DNA of 64,000 nt from Roseitranquillus sp963709765 (GCA_963709765.1 CAVPXL010000004.1:186001-250000), one strand, 5' to 3'. Numbered from the stretch's first letter, positions 45,694-55,005 are shown. Notes: a model not told the origin generated them from the letters alone. Made by a program: numbers and translations.

Positions 45694-46611
45694 TCAGTCT
45701 CGCCCACCGAAGATCGCGACAGCCGAGGCGCGACCGTCCTCATGAGCAGCGGCGGCAAAGCCCAGATGCGTGGCGCGGGCGGCGCCGAGAGCGTCATCGG
45801 CCCCCTTCCCGGCCCACTCCTCGACAAAGGCCGCGACATTCTCCCGCGACAGGGCGGGGCCGGCCCTGCCCCGGCTGGCGCTGAGGATCGACAGGCTCGT
45901 CCAGCCGGTCGATCCCGCGGGCAGAAGGCCGAACATGTTTTCCGGCAGCTCCTCTCCTGCCAAACGGATCTCGAGCACCCGCTCCGCTACCGCGTCGAGT
46001 GGATCGCTGGCTTCAAGCGGCTCGAGCCCTGCGCCGTCGCGCCGGGCGTTGATCTCGTTCAGCGCTGCGGCGCCGGCGTCCGTGGCGCTGAGTGCCGGAG
46101 CGCCGGATTCCGCGCCAGGGCCGGCGAAGGTCTGGACAGCGTAGATCTCATCGGCCTCCCCCGCGATGCCGAAACCGAAACGGTCGAAACCTTCGGAGAG
46201 GATGTTCTCACGATGTTCGCGGCTCTGCATCCAGCCTTCATGAAACGCCTCGACGCGATCGACATTGGGCGGAGGCCTGCAACCGGAGCATTTGGCGATG
46301 TTTTCGCCGCTGAACGCCCAGCGACTGCCGCCCGCGGCGCGAAACCGGTCCCGGGGTGTCTCTCCGTCGGGCGCGACGTGGGCGTAGTAGCCTCCTTCGA
46401 CCATGTCGCTCGCATGGCCTTGCGCGGCTTCGTTCAGGATCGGGCCGGGGTTCAGATGGGGCAGGCCCGCGTCGCCGCGCGCGTCGTTCACCAGGTCGAG
46501 GGCATGCTGGCGAAGCCGGTCCAGATGGCCGGCCTCCTGCGCGCCTGCCGGGATCGCGGCGGCGCAAAAGACGGCGAGGGCCATTTCGCAGATGGCGTGG
46601 CGTGCGATCAC
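45694..46611 (-). CDS. Secreted CAP (SCP/PR1) domain protein
   Basis: A 305-residue exported protein. GTG start at 46611 with AAGGAGA seven bases ahead; signal peptide around MALAVFCAAAIPAGAQ. The CAP domain follows: DLVNDARGDAGLPHLNPGPI, HASDMVEGGYYAHVAPDGET, RWAFSGENIAKCSG, HEGWMQSREHRENILSEGFD and FGFGIAGEADEIYAVQTFAG, with the His/Glu cavity residues. A second, weaker CAP-like half follows (LNEINARRDGAGLEPLEASD). Function of bacterial CAP proteins is largely unknown. Longer open-frame starts upstream lack a ribosome binding site. Intact. Confidence 0.88.
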   Translation of the reverse strand: MIARHAICEMALAVFCAAAIPAGAQEAGHLDRLRQHALDLVNDARGDAGLPHLNPGPILNEAAQGHASDMVEGGYYAHVAPDGETPRDRFRAAGGSRWAFSGENIAKCSGCRPPPNVDRVEAFHEGWMQSREHRENILSEGFDRFGFGIAGEADEIYAVQTFAGPGAESGAPALSATDAGAAALNEINARRDGAGLEPLEASDPLDAVAERVLEIRLAGEELPENMFGLLPAGSTGWTSLSILSASRGRAGPALSRENVAAFVEEWAGKGADDALGAARATHLGFAAAAHEDGRASAVAIFGGRD

Positions 46612-46806
46612 GGGCGGTCTCCTTGTGAGGCGAAGGTCCCCGGGTAGCAAACCCCCCAGGCCGGGGCGCGTTCCGCGCCGCCTGTTTGCCTGGTCAATAT
46701 GCGGGAAATCCGTGATCGGCGCGCGCCGCCTTTCTACGGCCAGTTGGACCGCGGACATTTCTTCAATCATCTCGTTGCCAAATAGGGTGGCTCCACGGCC
46801 GGGCGG

Positions 46807-47379
46807 TCATCCGCCAGCCCATGCGTCGAGAAGCGGTCCGTCCGCCCCATAAACCGGGTCGGTACGGGGACGTGCGACGCCGGCGATCCTGTCGAGCACC
46901 GCGCCGTCATGCGGTCGCTCGCCCCGGATCGTCTCGAAGTTCTCCTGCCCCGGTGGATAAGCCCCGCACACTTGGAAGTCCCGGCTGGCCTCGATCTGAC
47001 GATGGCCGGTGCCCGCCGGCAGCACGATGACATCGCCGGCCGTGACGCTCACCTGCTCTCCCTGCGATCCGCCCAGCATCAGCACCGCGCGCCCCGAAGC
47101 GACGGCCAGTGCCTCGTGCGCGTCGGGGTGATAATGATGGTAGTCGAAGACCTTCCACACCCAGGTACCGCCCCATCCGCTCGCCTCGAGCCGCGCCTTG
47201 ACTGCGTACGCCGAGGCACCGGCACAGAGCGCCCCGCGCATCACAAGCACCGGCAGATCCGGGTTGTTCGGAACCGTGCCGTCGTCCGCGAACCTGAACC
47301 TTCGGATCTCGATCCCGGCCCTTGGCGTAACGGCCGCGGCGCTGTCCTGCGCTTCGCTGAATTCGCTGAATTCGCTCAT
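46807..47379 (-). CDS. Cupin family protein, YjlB-like
   Basis: A 190-residue cupin. DLPVLVMRGALC, WVWKVFDYHHYHPDAHEALA (metal His/Glu), LMLGGSQGEQVSVTAGDVIV and LPAGTGHRQIEASRDFQVCG (second motif), ending in YPPGQENFETIRGE, match uncharacterised YjlB-type cupins. The start follows AAAAGGAGCG. The first residues (MSEFSEFSEAQDS) come from a short tandem GAATTCGCT-like repeat. No catalytic role known. It is upstream of and in the same direction as the CAP gene, with about 195 bases between. Intact. Confidence 0.85.
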   Translation of the reverse strand: MSEFSEFSEAQDSAAAVTPRAGIEIRRFRFADDGTVPNNPDLPVLVMRGALCAGASAYAVKARLEASGWGGTWVWKVFDYHHYHPDAHEALAVASGRAVLMLGGSQGEQVSVTAGDVIVLPAGTGHRQIEASRDFQVCGAYPPGQENFETIRGERPHDGAVLDRIAGVARPRTDPVYGADGPLLDAWAGG

Positions 47380-47949
47380 TTTCGCTCCTTTTCAAGTCCG
47401 TTCCGCCCAGGCGTCCGTCTCGCCGTGGTTGGATATCTGCCATCGGGACGCATGGGTGGGGCCGTGTTCCCGGAGGCCTCATGCGCCGATCGAAATCTAG
47501 CACGAAATCGGCACCGACCGCGGCGCCGGGCGTCTGGAACCCGGGCGGCACGGCATCTTCGTCGACCCGCGAAGCCACCGCGAGCGGCGTCACAGCACTC
47601 AACGTTCAGGGGGTCGGCGTGCAGCAGCGAGGCGACGCGCTGGCCGAAAGCATCCCACGCCCCGCCGAGGATCCGGGCCACTTTCCTTGCCGGCTGCCGC
47701 TCACCGGGTTCGAAGCGTCGCGCCGCGCTGTCGCCTTTCACGCTGCCGCGAGGACCCGCGACCGCAGCGCACGGTTGGCCTCCGTCGGCGCTCGCGCCAG
47801 GGCCGAAAACGCGGGTGCGGCTTGGACGTCAACTTCGATCCAGCACGCGGCGGTGGTGTGCCAGGCGCTCTCACCCCGTAGCTCACGTCCACGGCAAGTC
47901 ACAGACCTCTTGCCGAAGTCGGCAATGGCGCAGAGCGGCCTCGCCGGCG
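47380..47949. other. Degenerate stretch, no intact gene
   Basis: About 570 bases upstream of the YjlB-like cupin. One minus-strand phase near 47480-47600 (VTPLAVASRVDEDAVPPGFQ then TPGAAVGADFVLDF) vaguely resembles the C-terminus of saccharopine-dehydrogenase-like reductases, too weakly to name. Other phases look non-coding. Confidence 0.35.
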
Positions 47950-48190
47950 CGGATTCGCGCGCCCGTGGGGCGAGTCTCGGCCACGGGCGCGATCGGCGTC
48001 GGACCCGACGTGGTCGCGCTATCTGAAAGTGCCGTGGCAATTGCGTTTCCCGGAGCCTGTGGGTTCGGCGCGAGGTTCGCCCTGAGCGCAGAGTGCCACA
48101 CCCGGCGCGCCATGATCGCCACGAGCCAACGCAATGTGGTACTTGTCGGCGCCAAAAAGATCGGTCCCCTGGCACGGCATCGAATGGCGC
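47950..48190 (+). pseudogene. Possible DeoR-family regulator C-terminal relic
   Basis: A plus-strand phase reads VAIAFPGACGFGARFALSAE followed by CHTRRAMIATSQRNVVLVGA and KKIGPLA. This parallels the sugar-phosphate sensor end of DeoR repressors (DVAFLGA.G....GL, then KRAMIAAAR.VVLLADSSKFG). No winged-helix N-terminus or start is seen, and the similarity is moderate. If right, it is the tail of a lost regulator. Confidence 0.42.
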
Positions 48191-48264
48191 CCTCGACATG
48201 ATTATCAAAGAGGCCGATATGCGGGCGAAAGCGCCCTCGGCGTCCACCGGATTGGACATGGTGA

Positions 48265-49422
48265 ATGCCTGATATCGTCACACCCTGGCGCAGCGTCGCC
48301 GCCACTTTCGCCTTGAACGGAGTGCTTCTGGGGTGTTGGGCCTCGCGCGTTCCGACGATCACCGCGGGTTTCGGCCTCGACGAAGGCGCGCTCGGGCTGC
48401 TGCTCCTGGTGATGGGGGTGGGGGCGCTGGTTTCCTTTCCGATCGCCGGCAAGCTTGCGGACCGTTTCGGCGCGGTGCGGGTGACCCGCTGGATCACGGC
48501 GATCTATCTCGTCTCGATCGCTCTGGTCGGGCTGGCGCCGGTGGTGCCCGCGCTCGGGCTGGCGCTGTTCCTCTTCGGCATGTGCCACGGCGCCATGGAC
48601 GTGACGATGAACTCCTGGGCCGCCGAGGTGGAACGGCACATGGGGCGGTCGGTCATGTCCTCCTTCCACGCAATGTGGAGCCTCGGCGCGGGCCTGGGCG
48701 CCGCCGGCGGCTTCGTTGCCACGAGCCTCGCCGCCCCGGTCTCGCTGCATTTCGTGCTGGCCGCGGCGCTGACGGCGCTGCTGTTCGGTCCGTTCCTGCG
48801 GATCGACTGGACCTCGCGGATTTCAACGGGCGGCGCGGGCGATCCGGTTTTCGCCTTCCCGCGCGGCGCGCTGGTCTTCGTCGGTCTCGTCGCGCTCGGC
48901 GCGGGGCTCGGCGAAGGTGCTGCGGTCGATTGGAGCGCGGTCTTTCTCGCCGATGTTCTCGGCGCCACCGAGGTCCATGCGACGCTGGGCTATGCAACCT
49001 TTTCGGTCACCATGGTCGCGATGCGGCTTTGCATCGACCGGCTGATAACACGGCACGGACCGCAGAGGGTGGCGCGGGCCAGCGGCCTGCTGGCGGCTTC
49101 AGGCTACCTGCTCTGCGCGGTGTCGAGCGCGCTGCCTGTGGCGCTTGCGGGCTTCGTGTTGATGGGGATGGGCTATGCGGCAGTGATCCCGCTGGCTTTC
49201 AGCCGCGCGGCGGCCGATCCAGAGATTCCGGCCGGCCAGGCCATCGCCTCGGTTGCCACGCTGGGCTACGGCGCGATGCTGATGGGGCCGCCGGCCATCG
49301 GGTTCATCGCTGATGCCAGTTCGCTGCGGGTGTCCTTCGTGCTGGTGGGCCTCTTCGCGCTGATGATTGCGGTGCTATCGCCGGTGCTCGGGCGTCCTCG
49401 CTCGGCGCCGCGGGCGGCCTGA
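48265..49422 (+). CDS. MFS permease, YbjJ-like
   Basis: A 385-residue transporter with twelve predicted helices. The N-terminal LNGVLLGCWASRVPTITAGF, AGKLADRFGAVRVTRWIT (MFS loop 2-3 motif), GMCHGAMDVTMNSWAAEVER, SSFHAMWSLGAGLGAAGG and C-terminal GYAAVIPLAFSRAAADPEIP are typical of the YbjJ/FucP-like MFS subgroup. Substrate unknown. The start has GGTGA upstream but no strong Shine-Dalgarno. It stands alone ahead of the GntR gene. Intact. Confidence 0.9.
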   Translation: MPDIVTPWRSVAATFALNGVLLGCWASRVPTITAGFGLDEGALGLLLLVMGVGALVSFPIAGKLADRFGAVRVTRWITAIYLVSIALVGLAPVVPALGLALFLFGMCHGAMDVTMNSWAAEVERHMGRSVMSSFHAMWSLGAGLGAAGGFVATSLAAPVSLHFVLAAALTALLFGPFLRIDWTSRISTGGAGDPVFAFPRGALVFVGLVALGAGLGEGAAVDWSAVFLADVLGATEVHATLGYATFSVTMVAMRLCIDRLITRHGPQRVARASGLLAASGYLLCAVSSALPVALAGFVLMGMGYAAVIPLAFSRAAADPEIPAGQAIASVATLGYGAMLMGPPAIGFIADASSLRVSFVLVGLFALMIAVLSPVLGRPRSAPRAA

Positions 49423-49787
49423 ACTGACTTTTCACGCCGTCAAGCCAGTGCGGTAAAGGTATCGCGCCGGGCGGTCGACCGGCGGGAGCCCGGCCTATCC
49501 TGCGGATGCGCATGGGCCCGATCATGCCTGCACAATGGCGGCGTGCCTCCGGCATGGGGACGAATTCCCGGTCATTCCCGCCTCCCCTTCCCGGTTGAAC
49601 CGCCGACAGCCATGGTCATTTTAAGGAGTACCTGCTGTTATTGATAACGGCAGACAGGATTATTGTAGCGAGATCGCATCGATAGGGGCTAACAAGCGCG
49701 AACGCATCGTAGGCTTGCCTTCGCAAGGCCGCCACCGGCGCTCGGCCCTTTGGAAGTCCGGACGGGATTCGTGATGTTGGAGGGCTG
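49423..49787. other. Promoter region of the GntR/TRAP cluster
   Basis: About 365 bases between the MFS gene and the GntR gene. The right half (49610-49700) is distinctly AT-richer than the surroundings and contains a near-symmetric element around 49634-49651; TGGAGGG just before 49788 is the GntR ribosome binding site. No gene seen. Confidence 0.6.
49634..49651 (+). promoter_or_regulatory. Imperfect palindrome, candidate GntR operator
   Basis: GCTGTTAT-TG-ATAACGGC has eight-base arms matching at seven positions, with the AT-rich centre TTATTGATAA. Located 137 bases upstream of the GntR gene in the only AT-rich part of the spacer, it is the natural candidate for autoregulation. Confidence 0.45.
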
Positions 49788-50690
49788 ATGCTCAGTACGC
49801 AGATCCACAAGTTTGACGTCGTCGGCCATGACGGAGAGACCGTCGGCGACGTCGCCTACCGACGCATCCGGTCGGACATCGTTCACGGTCACCACAAGCC
49901 GCTCCGAAAACTCAAGCTTGAGGTACTCAAGGAAAAATACTCGGTCAGCATCTCCACACTCCGCGAGATCCTCAGCAAGTTGACGATGGAGGAACTCGTC
50001 ACGGCCGAGGGGCAGCGTGGCTTCGAGGTGGCTCCGATCAGCGAGAGCGGCCTGCGCGACGTTGCCGACATGCGCATCCTGCTGGAGACGCATGCCCTGC
50101 GCAGATCCATGGCCGCCGGTGACCTCGACTGGCGGGGCAACGTCGTCGCGGCGCATTACAAGCTCGCGGCAGTCGAGAAGGACCTGATCGACGGCGGACA
50201 GAGCGCCGTCGAGAAATGGGTGCGCTATGACTGGGGCTTTCATCACGCCACGATTTCGGCCTGCAACGCCCCGGCGCTGATGCAGGCGCACTCCTCGGTC
50301 TTCGACCGATACCTGCGCTATCACATGCTCGTCCTGTCGTTCCGAGGTCGGATCGCGGCGGAAGAGCACGAGAGGATGCGAGACCTCGTCCTTGCAGGCG
50401 ACGCGGATGGAGCGGTCGAGCTCCTTGTCTTCCACGTCCAGAGCGGCGTGGAACACATCCTGGCCACCGGCCACATTCCCAGCGACTTGACTCTCAGCAG
50501 CCAAGAAACATCTGACGTTTTTGGAGTTGACAGACAAAACCAGGAATGCGGAAGTGACCTCCACCCCACGGGAGAGGGTGCAGATCAAAGGGAGGACCAC
50601 GATGACATTCCTCACGCGCCGCGCGGCGCTCGCGACCGCGCTCGCCGCCACCACGGCCAGCATCGGCCTCGGTGCCGTTGCGCAGGATAA
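49788..50690 (+). CDS. GntR family transcriptional regulator (FCD type)
   Basis: An N-terminal winged helix (residues about 20-85: VAYRRIRSDIVHGHHKPLRK, SVSISTLREILSKLTMEELV) is followed by an FCD ligand-binding domain (DVADMRILLETHALRRSMAA, HHATISACNAPALMQAHSSV, EEHERMRDLVLAGDADGAVE with metal His positions). FadR-type members sense small carboxylates. The natural end of such proteins is just after HVQSGVEHILATGHIPS (about 50490); the open frame here continues about 65 more residues and overlaps the dctP start, so a one-base error near the stop is likely. It probably controls the downstream TRAP/aroQ/aroE genes. Confidence 0.88.
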   Translation: MLSTQIHKFDVVGHDGETVGDVAYRRIRSDIVHGHHKPLRKLKLEVLKEKYSVSISTLREILSKLTMEELVTAEGQRGFEVAPISESGLRDVADMRILLETHALRRSMAAGDLDWRGNVVAAHYKLAAVEKDLIDGGQSAVEKWVRYDWGFHHATISACNAPALMQAHSSVFDRYLRYHMLVLSFRGRIAAEEHERMRDLVLAGDADGAVELLVFHVQSGVEHILATGHIPSDLTLSSQETSDVFGVDRQNQECGSDLHPTGEGADQREDHDDIPHAPRGARDRARRHHGQHRPRCRCAG

Positions 50691-51610
50691 GCCGGTGCTG
50701 CGCCTGTCTTCGGTGGTCTCCGAAAGCGACATCCGCGCCGAAGCCTTCGCGAGATCTCCGACGCCGTCGCCGGACAGTTCGACCTGCAGGTCTACAACGG
50801 CTGCGACGCTGGTCGCCGCAGGGGTCCGAGACTGACCGCGATCCAGCGCGGCAACCTCGAGATGGGGCTGATCGCGCCGCAGGACCTCGCCGAACCAGGT
50901 GCCGGAATGGTCGATCCTGACCGCCGCCTATGTCCTGCAGGACGTCGACCACCTGCAGGCCGTGTTCGACAGCGACGTCGGCGAGCAGCTGAACGCGATG
51001 GCCGAGGAGATCGGGCTGCACATCCTCGCGCCGGTCTATTTCGGCACGCGGCAGGTGAACCTCGTCCCCGAAGACGAGGTGCAGACGCCGGAGGATCTGA
51101 ACGGGATCACGCTGCGGATGCCCGGCGGCGACGCCTGGCAGTTCCTCGGCGAGGCGATCGGCGCCAACCCGACGCCGCTGGCCTATGCCGAGGTCTACAC
51201 CGCGCTGCAGACCGGCGCGATCGACGGTCAGGACAACCCGCTGCCCAACGACTACAACATGAAGTTCTACGAGGTGACGAGCCAGATCGTCGCTGACCGG
51301 CCATCTCGTCGGCTTCGACGTGCTCGGCATCGGCGTCGGAGGTCTGGGACGGCATGACGGCCGAGCAGCAGGAGCTGCTGCAGGCGCGCGGTCGACGAGG
51401 CGATCGCCGAGAGCACCGAGCGCCACCTCGACGCGCGAGGAGGAGCTGGTGCAGTTCTTCAAGGACGAGGGGCTGAAGGTCTACGAGCCCGACCGCGAGG
51501 CCTTCCGCGAGTACGCGCAGGCGAAGTACCTCGAATCCGAGTTCGCCGAGAGCTGGCCCGAGGGCATGCTCGACCCGATCAACGCCCTCGGCTCCGAGCG
51601 AGCGCCACGA
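50602..51610 (+). CDS. dctP: TRAP transporter solute-binding protein DctP (many frameshifts)
   Basis: ATG at 50602 behind AAAGGGAGG. A twin-arginine-like signal (MTFLTRRAALATALAATTAS) precedes LRLSSVVSESDIRAEAF. Later phases give QFDLQVYNG, AIQRGNLEMGLIAPQDLAE, ILTAAYVLQDVDHLQAVFDS, LHILAPVYFGTRQVNL, LNGITLRMPGGDAWQFLGEA (substrate carboxylate Arg) and IGANPTPLAYAEVYTALQTG with AIDGQDNPL. The end reads EEELVQFFKDEGLKVYEPDR to MLDPINAL. At least six frame changes, each requiring a single base; no stop is found in any phase before the following hairpin. Periplasmic receptor of the TRAP system. Confidence 0.85.
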
Positions 51611-51623
51611 ACTGCAGGCAGGC

Positions 51624-51648
51624 GGGGGCCGGCCCGCGCCGGTCCCCC
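51624..51648 (+). promoter_or_regulatory. Intercistronic stem-loop between dctP and dctQ
   Basis: GGGGGCCGG (51624-51632) can pair with CCGGTCCCC (51639-51647), one G-T pair, six-base loop. Such GC-rich hairpins after the binding-protein gene stabilise its 3' end or attenuate transcription, giving excess receptor over permease. Confidence 0.5.
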
Positions 51649-51674
51649 GGCTCGGGCCGCACGAGGCAAGACCG

Positions 51675-52217
51675 ATGCAGACCGGTCACCCCGCTGGCGC
51701 CGCTGCGGCGCGGCACTGCGGCCGAGGCCGTGCCGGCGCTGCTGCTGGCCGCGATGTTCCTGTCGTTCATCGTGCAGGTCTTCATGCGCTACGTCCTCGA
51801 CCAGCCCGTCGGCTGGACGGTCGAGGTCTGCGTCATCGCCTGGCTCTGGATCATCCTCTGGGGGCAGTCGCGTCTCGGCGACGCGAAGAGCGACGAGATC
51901 CGCTTCGACATCGTCTACGGCGCCGTGCCGCCCGCAGGTGCGGCGGGTGTTCCGGCTGATCTTTCTCGGTCTTTCTCGTCGCGATCTACGCCGATCTCGC
52001 TGCCGGCGGTCTGGGACTACGTCACCTTCATGAAGATCGAGGAGACGGCGTATCTCGATCATCCCCTACAACTGGGTCTTCTCGGTCTTCGTCCTGTTCA
52101 TCGTCGTCTCGATCCTGCGCTACGCGCTGGATCTTCTGGGGCGCCCTGCGCGGCCGCGACGACGGCGCACGAGCGACGATCCGAAGGCGGTCGAGCCGCA
52201 AGGACTTCACCGAATGA
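51675..52217 (+). CDS. dctQ: TRAP transporter small permease DctQ (frameshifted)
   Basis: About 180 residues. It starts at ATG 51675; phases combine to VTPLAPLRRGTAAEAVPALL, LAAMFLSFIVQVFMRYVLDQ, GWTVEVCVIAWLWIILWGQS, RRVFRLIFLGL, VWDYVTFMKIEETAYLD and VFSVFVLFIVVSILRYALDL. Four hydrophobic helices and the FMRYVLDQP motif are diagnostic of the small TRAP membrane subunit. At least four frame changes. The likely end (KDFTE, TGA 52215-52217) overlaps the dctM start. Confidence 0.82.
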
Positions 52218-53514
52218 GCTGGGAATTCGGCGTCGACCGTCGCCGCCATCGTCGTGATGGCGCTCCTCGGCCTGCCGATCGGCCACGCGATGCTCGGCGC
52301 CTCGATCCTCTACCTGCTGCTGGTCGGGCAGGACATGAGCATCGCCGGCGAGCAGATGCTGCGCGGCCTCTACGGCTCCTACGTGCTGCTGGCGATCCCG
52401 CTCTTCATCTTCGCCGCCGACCTGATGAACGTGGGCACGCTGTCGGACCGGCTGCTGGACTTCTGCCGCGCGCTGGTCGGGCGGTTCCGCGGCGGGCTCG
52501 GCCACGTCAACGTCGTCTCGTCGCTGATCTTCTCGGGCATGTCGGGCTCGGCCATCGCCGACGCGGTCGGCATGGGCCGGATCATCATCAACCTGATGAC
52601 CAAGGACGGGAAATATCCCGCCGCCTATGCCGGGGCGATCACCGCCGCCTCGGCGATCATCGGGCCGATCATCCCGCCGTCGATCCCGATGGTGCTCTAC
52701 GCGCTCGTCTCGGACACCTCGATCGGCTACCTGTTCCTCGGCGGCGTCGGGCCCGGCCTGATCCTGGGCGTGCTGCTGATGGTGATGAACGCGATCCAGG
52801 CGCGGCGCTACGGCTTCCCGGTCGAAGATCCGGTGCCGGTGCGCGAGCTGCCGCGCGTCACGCTGCGCGCCGTGCCCGGCCCTGCTGATGCCGGTGATCC
52901 TGCTGGTCGGCATCTACGGCGGCGTCACCACCCCGACCGAGGCCGCGGCGCTGGCCGCGCTCTACGCCTTCCTCGTCTCGACGTTCTTCTACCGCTCGGT
53001 CAGCCTGCGCACCGCCTACGGACCGTGCGGCACAGCGCGCGGTCGACCGCGTGCGGTCGGCATCCTGATCGCCGGCGCGCTGGCCTTCAACTACGTCGTC
53101 ACGGTCGAGCAGATCCCGAACGCCATCCGCGGCGCGCCTGGCCGAGACCGATCTCGGCGCGATCGGCTTCCTGCTGATGGTCAACGCGCTGCTGCTGCTG
53201 CTCGGCTGCCTGCTCGAGGCGAACGCGATCCTGCTGGTGATCGTGCCGATCTTCCTGCCGACGCGGCCTGGCGCTCGGCGTCGACCCGGTGCATTTCGGC
53301 GTGATCGTCGTGGTCAACACGATGATCGGCCTCGCCACGCCGCCCTACGGCCTCTTGCTCTTCGTGGTGAGCGGGATCACCCGGACGCCGATCGGGCGAC
53401 ATGATCCGCAATCTGCTGCCGTTCCTCGCGATCATGATCGTGGGGCTCGGGATCATCACCTTCGTCCCGGGCGTCGTGCTGTGGCTGCCGCGGCTCTACG
53501 GGTACGCGAACTGA
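52214..53514 (+). CDS. dctM: TRAP transporter large permease DctM (frameshifted)
   Basis: About 430 residues. It starts MSWEFGV at 52214, then in another phase VVMALLGLPIGHAMLGASIL, LLAIPLFIFAADLMNVGTLS, SGMSGSAIADAVGMGRIIIN, SAIIGPIIPPSIPMVLYALV, GIYGGVTTPTEAAALAALYA, GCLLEANAILLVIVPIFLP and FGVIVVVNTMIGLATPPYGL. These are the conserved DctM helices with the ion-binding GxxxPPS-type loops. At least five frame changes, several at CCTGG or CCCTG sequences. Ends at TGA 53512-53514. Uses a sodium gradient to import the ligand delivered by DctP. Confidence 0.87.
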
Positions 53515-53552
53515 CACAGACCTGATGACCAAGTGACAAAGGAGGCAGCAAC

Positions 53553-54051
53553 ATGACCGAACCGACCATCGACGACCCCGACGGAAATCGGCGCCCATCC
53601 CAAAGGCAGCCGATCCGTGCTCGTCATCAACGGCCCGAACCTCAACATGCTCGGCACGCGCCAGCCGGAGATCTACGGCCATGAAACCCTCGCGGATGTC
53701 GAGCGGCTCTGCCGCGAGGCCGCCGCGCCGCACGGACTCGACATCGACTTCCGCCAGAGCGACTCCGAAGCCGAGATCATCCGGTGGATCCAGCAGGCGC
53801 GGACGTCGGCCAGCGCCATCGTCATCAACCCGGCCGGGTTCACCTCGACCTCGATCGCGATCCTCGACGCGCTCCTGATGTTCGAGGGGCCGATCTTCGA
53901 GTGCCACATCTCGCCGCTCTTCCGGCGCGAGGAGTTCCGGCACCTCTCCTACGTCTCCAAGGCGGCGACAGCCAAGATCGAGGGCTTCGGCATCGCCGGC
54001 TACGGCTTCGCCGTGACCCGCATCGCGCAACTCATCAAGCAGCCGGCCTGA
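53553..54051 (+). CDS. aroQ: 3-dehydroquinate dehydratase, type II (one frameshift near start)
   Basis: About 165 residues. ATG 53553 follows AAAGGAGG. MTEPTIDDP leads, after one frame change near 53580, into EIGAHPKGSRSVLVINGPNL and NMLGTRQPEIYG with the catalytic Tyr. DFRQSDSEAEIIRWIQQAR, IVINPAGFTSTSIAILDAL and FECHISPLFRREEFRH with the catalytic His follow. Type II dehydroquinases interconvert 3-dehydroquinate and 3-dehydroshikimate; fungal and many bacterial ones serve quinate catabolism. The N-terminal extension and the TRAP context favour a catabolic role here. Confidence 0.92.
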
Positions 54052-54077
54052 ACTGACGTGATGAGAGGGGGCGTCAG

Positions 54078-54930
54078 GTGAAGGCAGGCAAGACGGGAGG
54101 AACGGTCCGGCTGGGCCTGATTGGCGACAATATCGCTCGATCCCAGTCGCCGCGCCTGCACGAGATCGCCGGCCGCCTCACCGATATCCCCGTAACCTAC
54201 GAACGCCTCGTCCCGAGGGAGCATGGGCCGAGACTTCGAGACGGTTTTCGAGGAGGCGCGGAGCGCCGGGTTCCGAGGTCTCAACATCACCTATCCATAC
54301 AAGGAGAAGGTGGTGCCGCTGCTCAGCGTGCCGGACCCGCAGGTGGCGGCACTTGGCGCAGTCAACACGGTGGTGTTCGCGGACGGAAAGCCAAGGGGCT
54401 ATAACACGGACTGGTCCGGCTTCACGGCGGCGTACCGGCGGGTCCGGGGCGAGGCACCTCCCGGCGCCGTCTGCCTGGTGGGAGCGGGCGGGGTCGGAAA
54501 GGCCGTGGCATTCGGCCTCGTGACGCTCGGGCTCGAGCATCTGACGCTGGTCGAGCGCGACCTGCCGAAGGCAACGGCCCTGGCTCGGGCGCTGCGGCGG
54601 GCCGCGTCCGCGCTCGAGGTCCGCGTCACCTGCACCGTCGCCGAGGGTGCCGCCGGAGCGGCCGGCCTCGTCAACTGCACGCCGGTGGGAATGGTGGGAA
54701 ACGAGGGCACGCCGGTGGCGCGGCCGCTGATGGCGGGCGCGGAATGGGCTTTCGACGCCGTGTACACGCCGGTCGACACGCAATTCCTGTGCAACGCGGC
54801 GGCTGAGGGGCTTCAGGTCGTAAGCGGTTGGGAACTCTATTTCTATCAGGGGCTCCACGCCTACGAGATCTTTCACGACCGGTCCGTGGACGAGGCGCGG
54901 CTGCGCCAGGCCTTGACGCAGGAGCCATGA
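54078..54930 (+). CDS. aroE: Shikimate/quinate dehydrogenase (one frameshift)
   Basis: About 284 residues. GTG start at 54078. LGLIGDNIARSQSPRLHEIA contains the SxSP substrate loop. After one frame change near 54225, GFRGLNITYPYKEKVVPLLS has the catalytic Lys, followed by LGAVNTVVFADGKPRGYNTD with the catalytic Asp. The NAD(P) motif is VCLVGAGGVGKAVAFGL, followed by LVNCTPVGMVGNEGTPV and GWELYFYQGLHAYEIF. The pattern is closer to YdiB-like quinate/shikimate dehydrogenases than to biosynthetic AroE. Its stop overlaps the next ATG (ATGA). Confidence 0.9.
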
Positions 54931-55005
54931 AATTCTCCATCGCGACCGTCTCCCTCGGCGGCACGCGAAAGGACTGCCGACCTGCTCTCCGACATCGCTG
55001 CCCTG
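54927..55005 (+). pseudogene. Truncated start of a 3-dehydroshikimate dehydratase-like gene
   Basis: An ATG overlapping the aroE stop opens MKFSIATVSLGGT, the start of TIM-barrel sugar-isomerase-fold enzymes of the QuiC type (3-dehydroshikimate to protocatechuate). After about 13 codons the resemblance stops; a shifted phase reads ADLLSDIAA and then unrelated sequence. The operon is therefore cut by a deletion or rearrangement at about 55,000. Assignment rests on few residues plus context. Confidence 0.5.
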
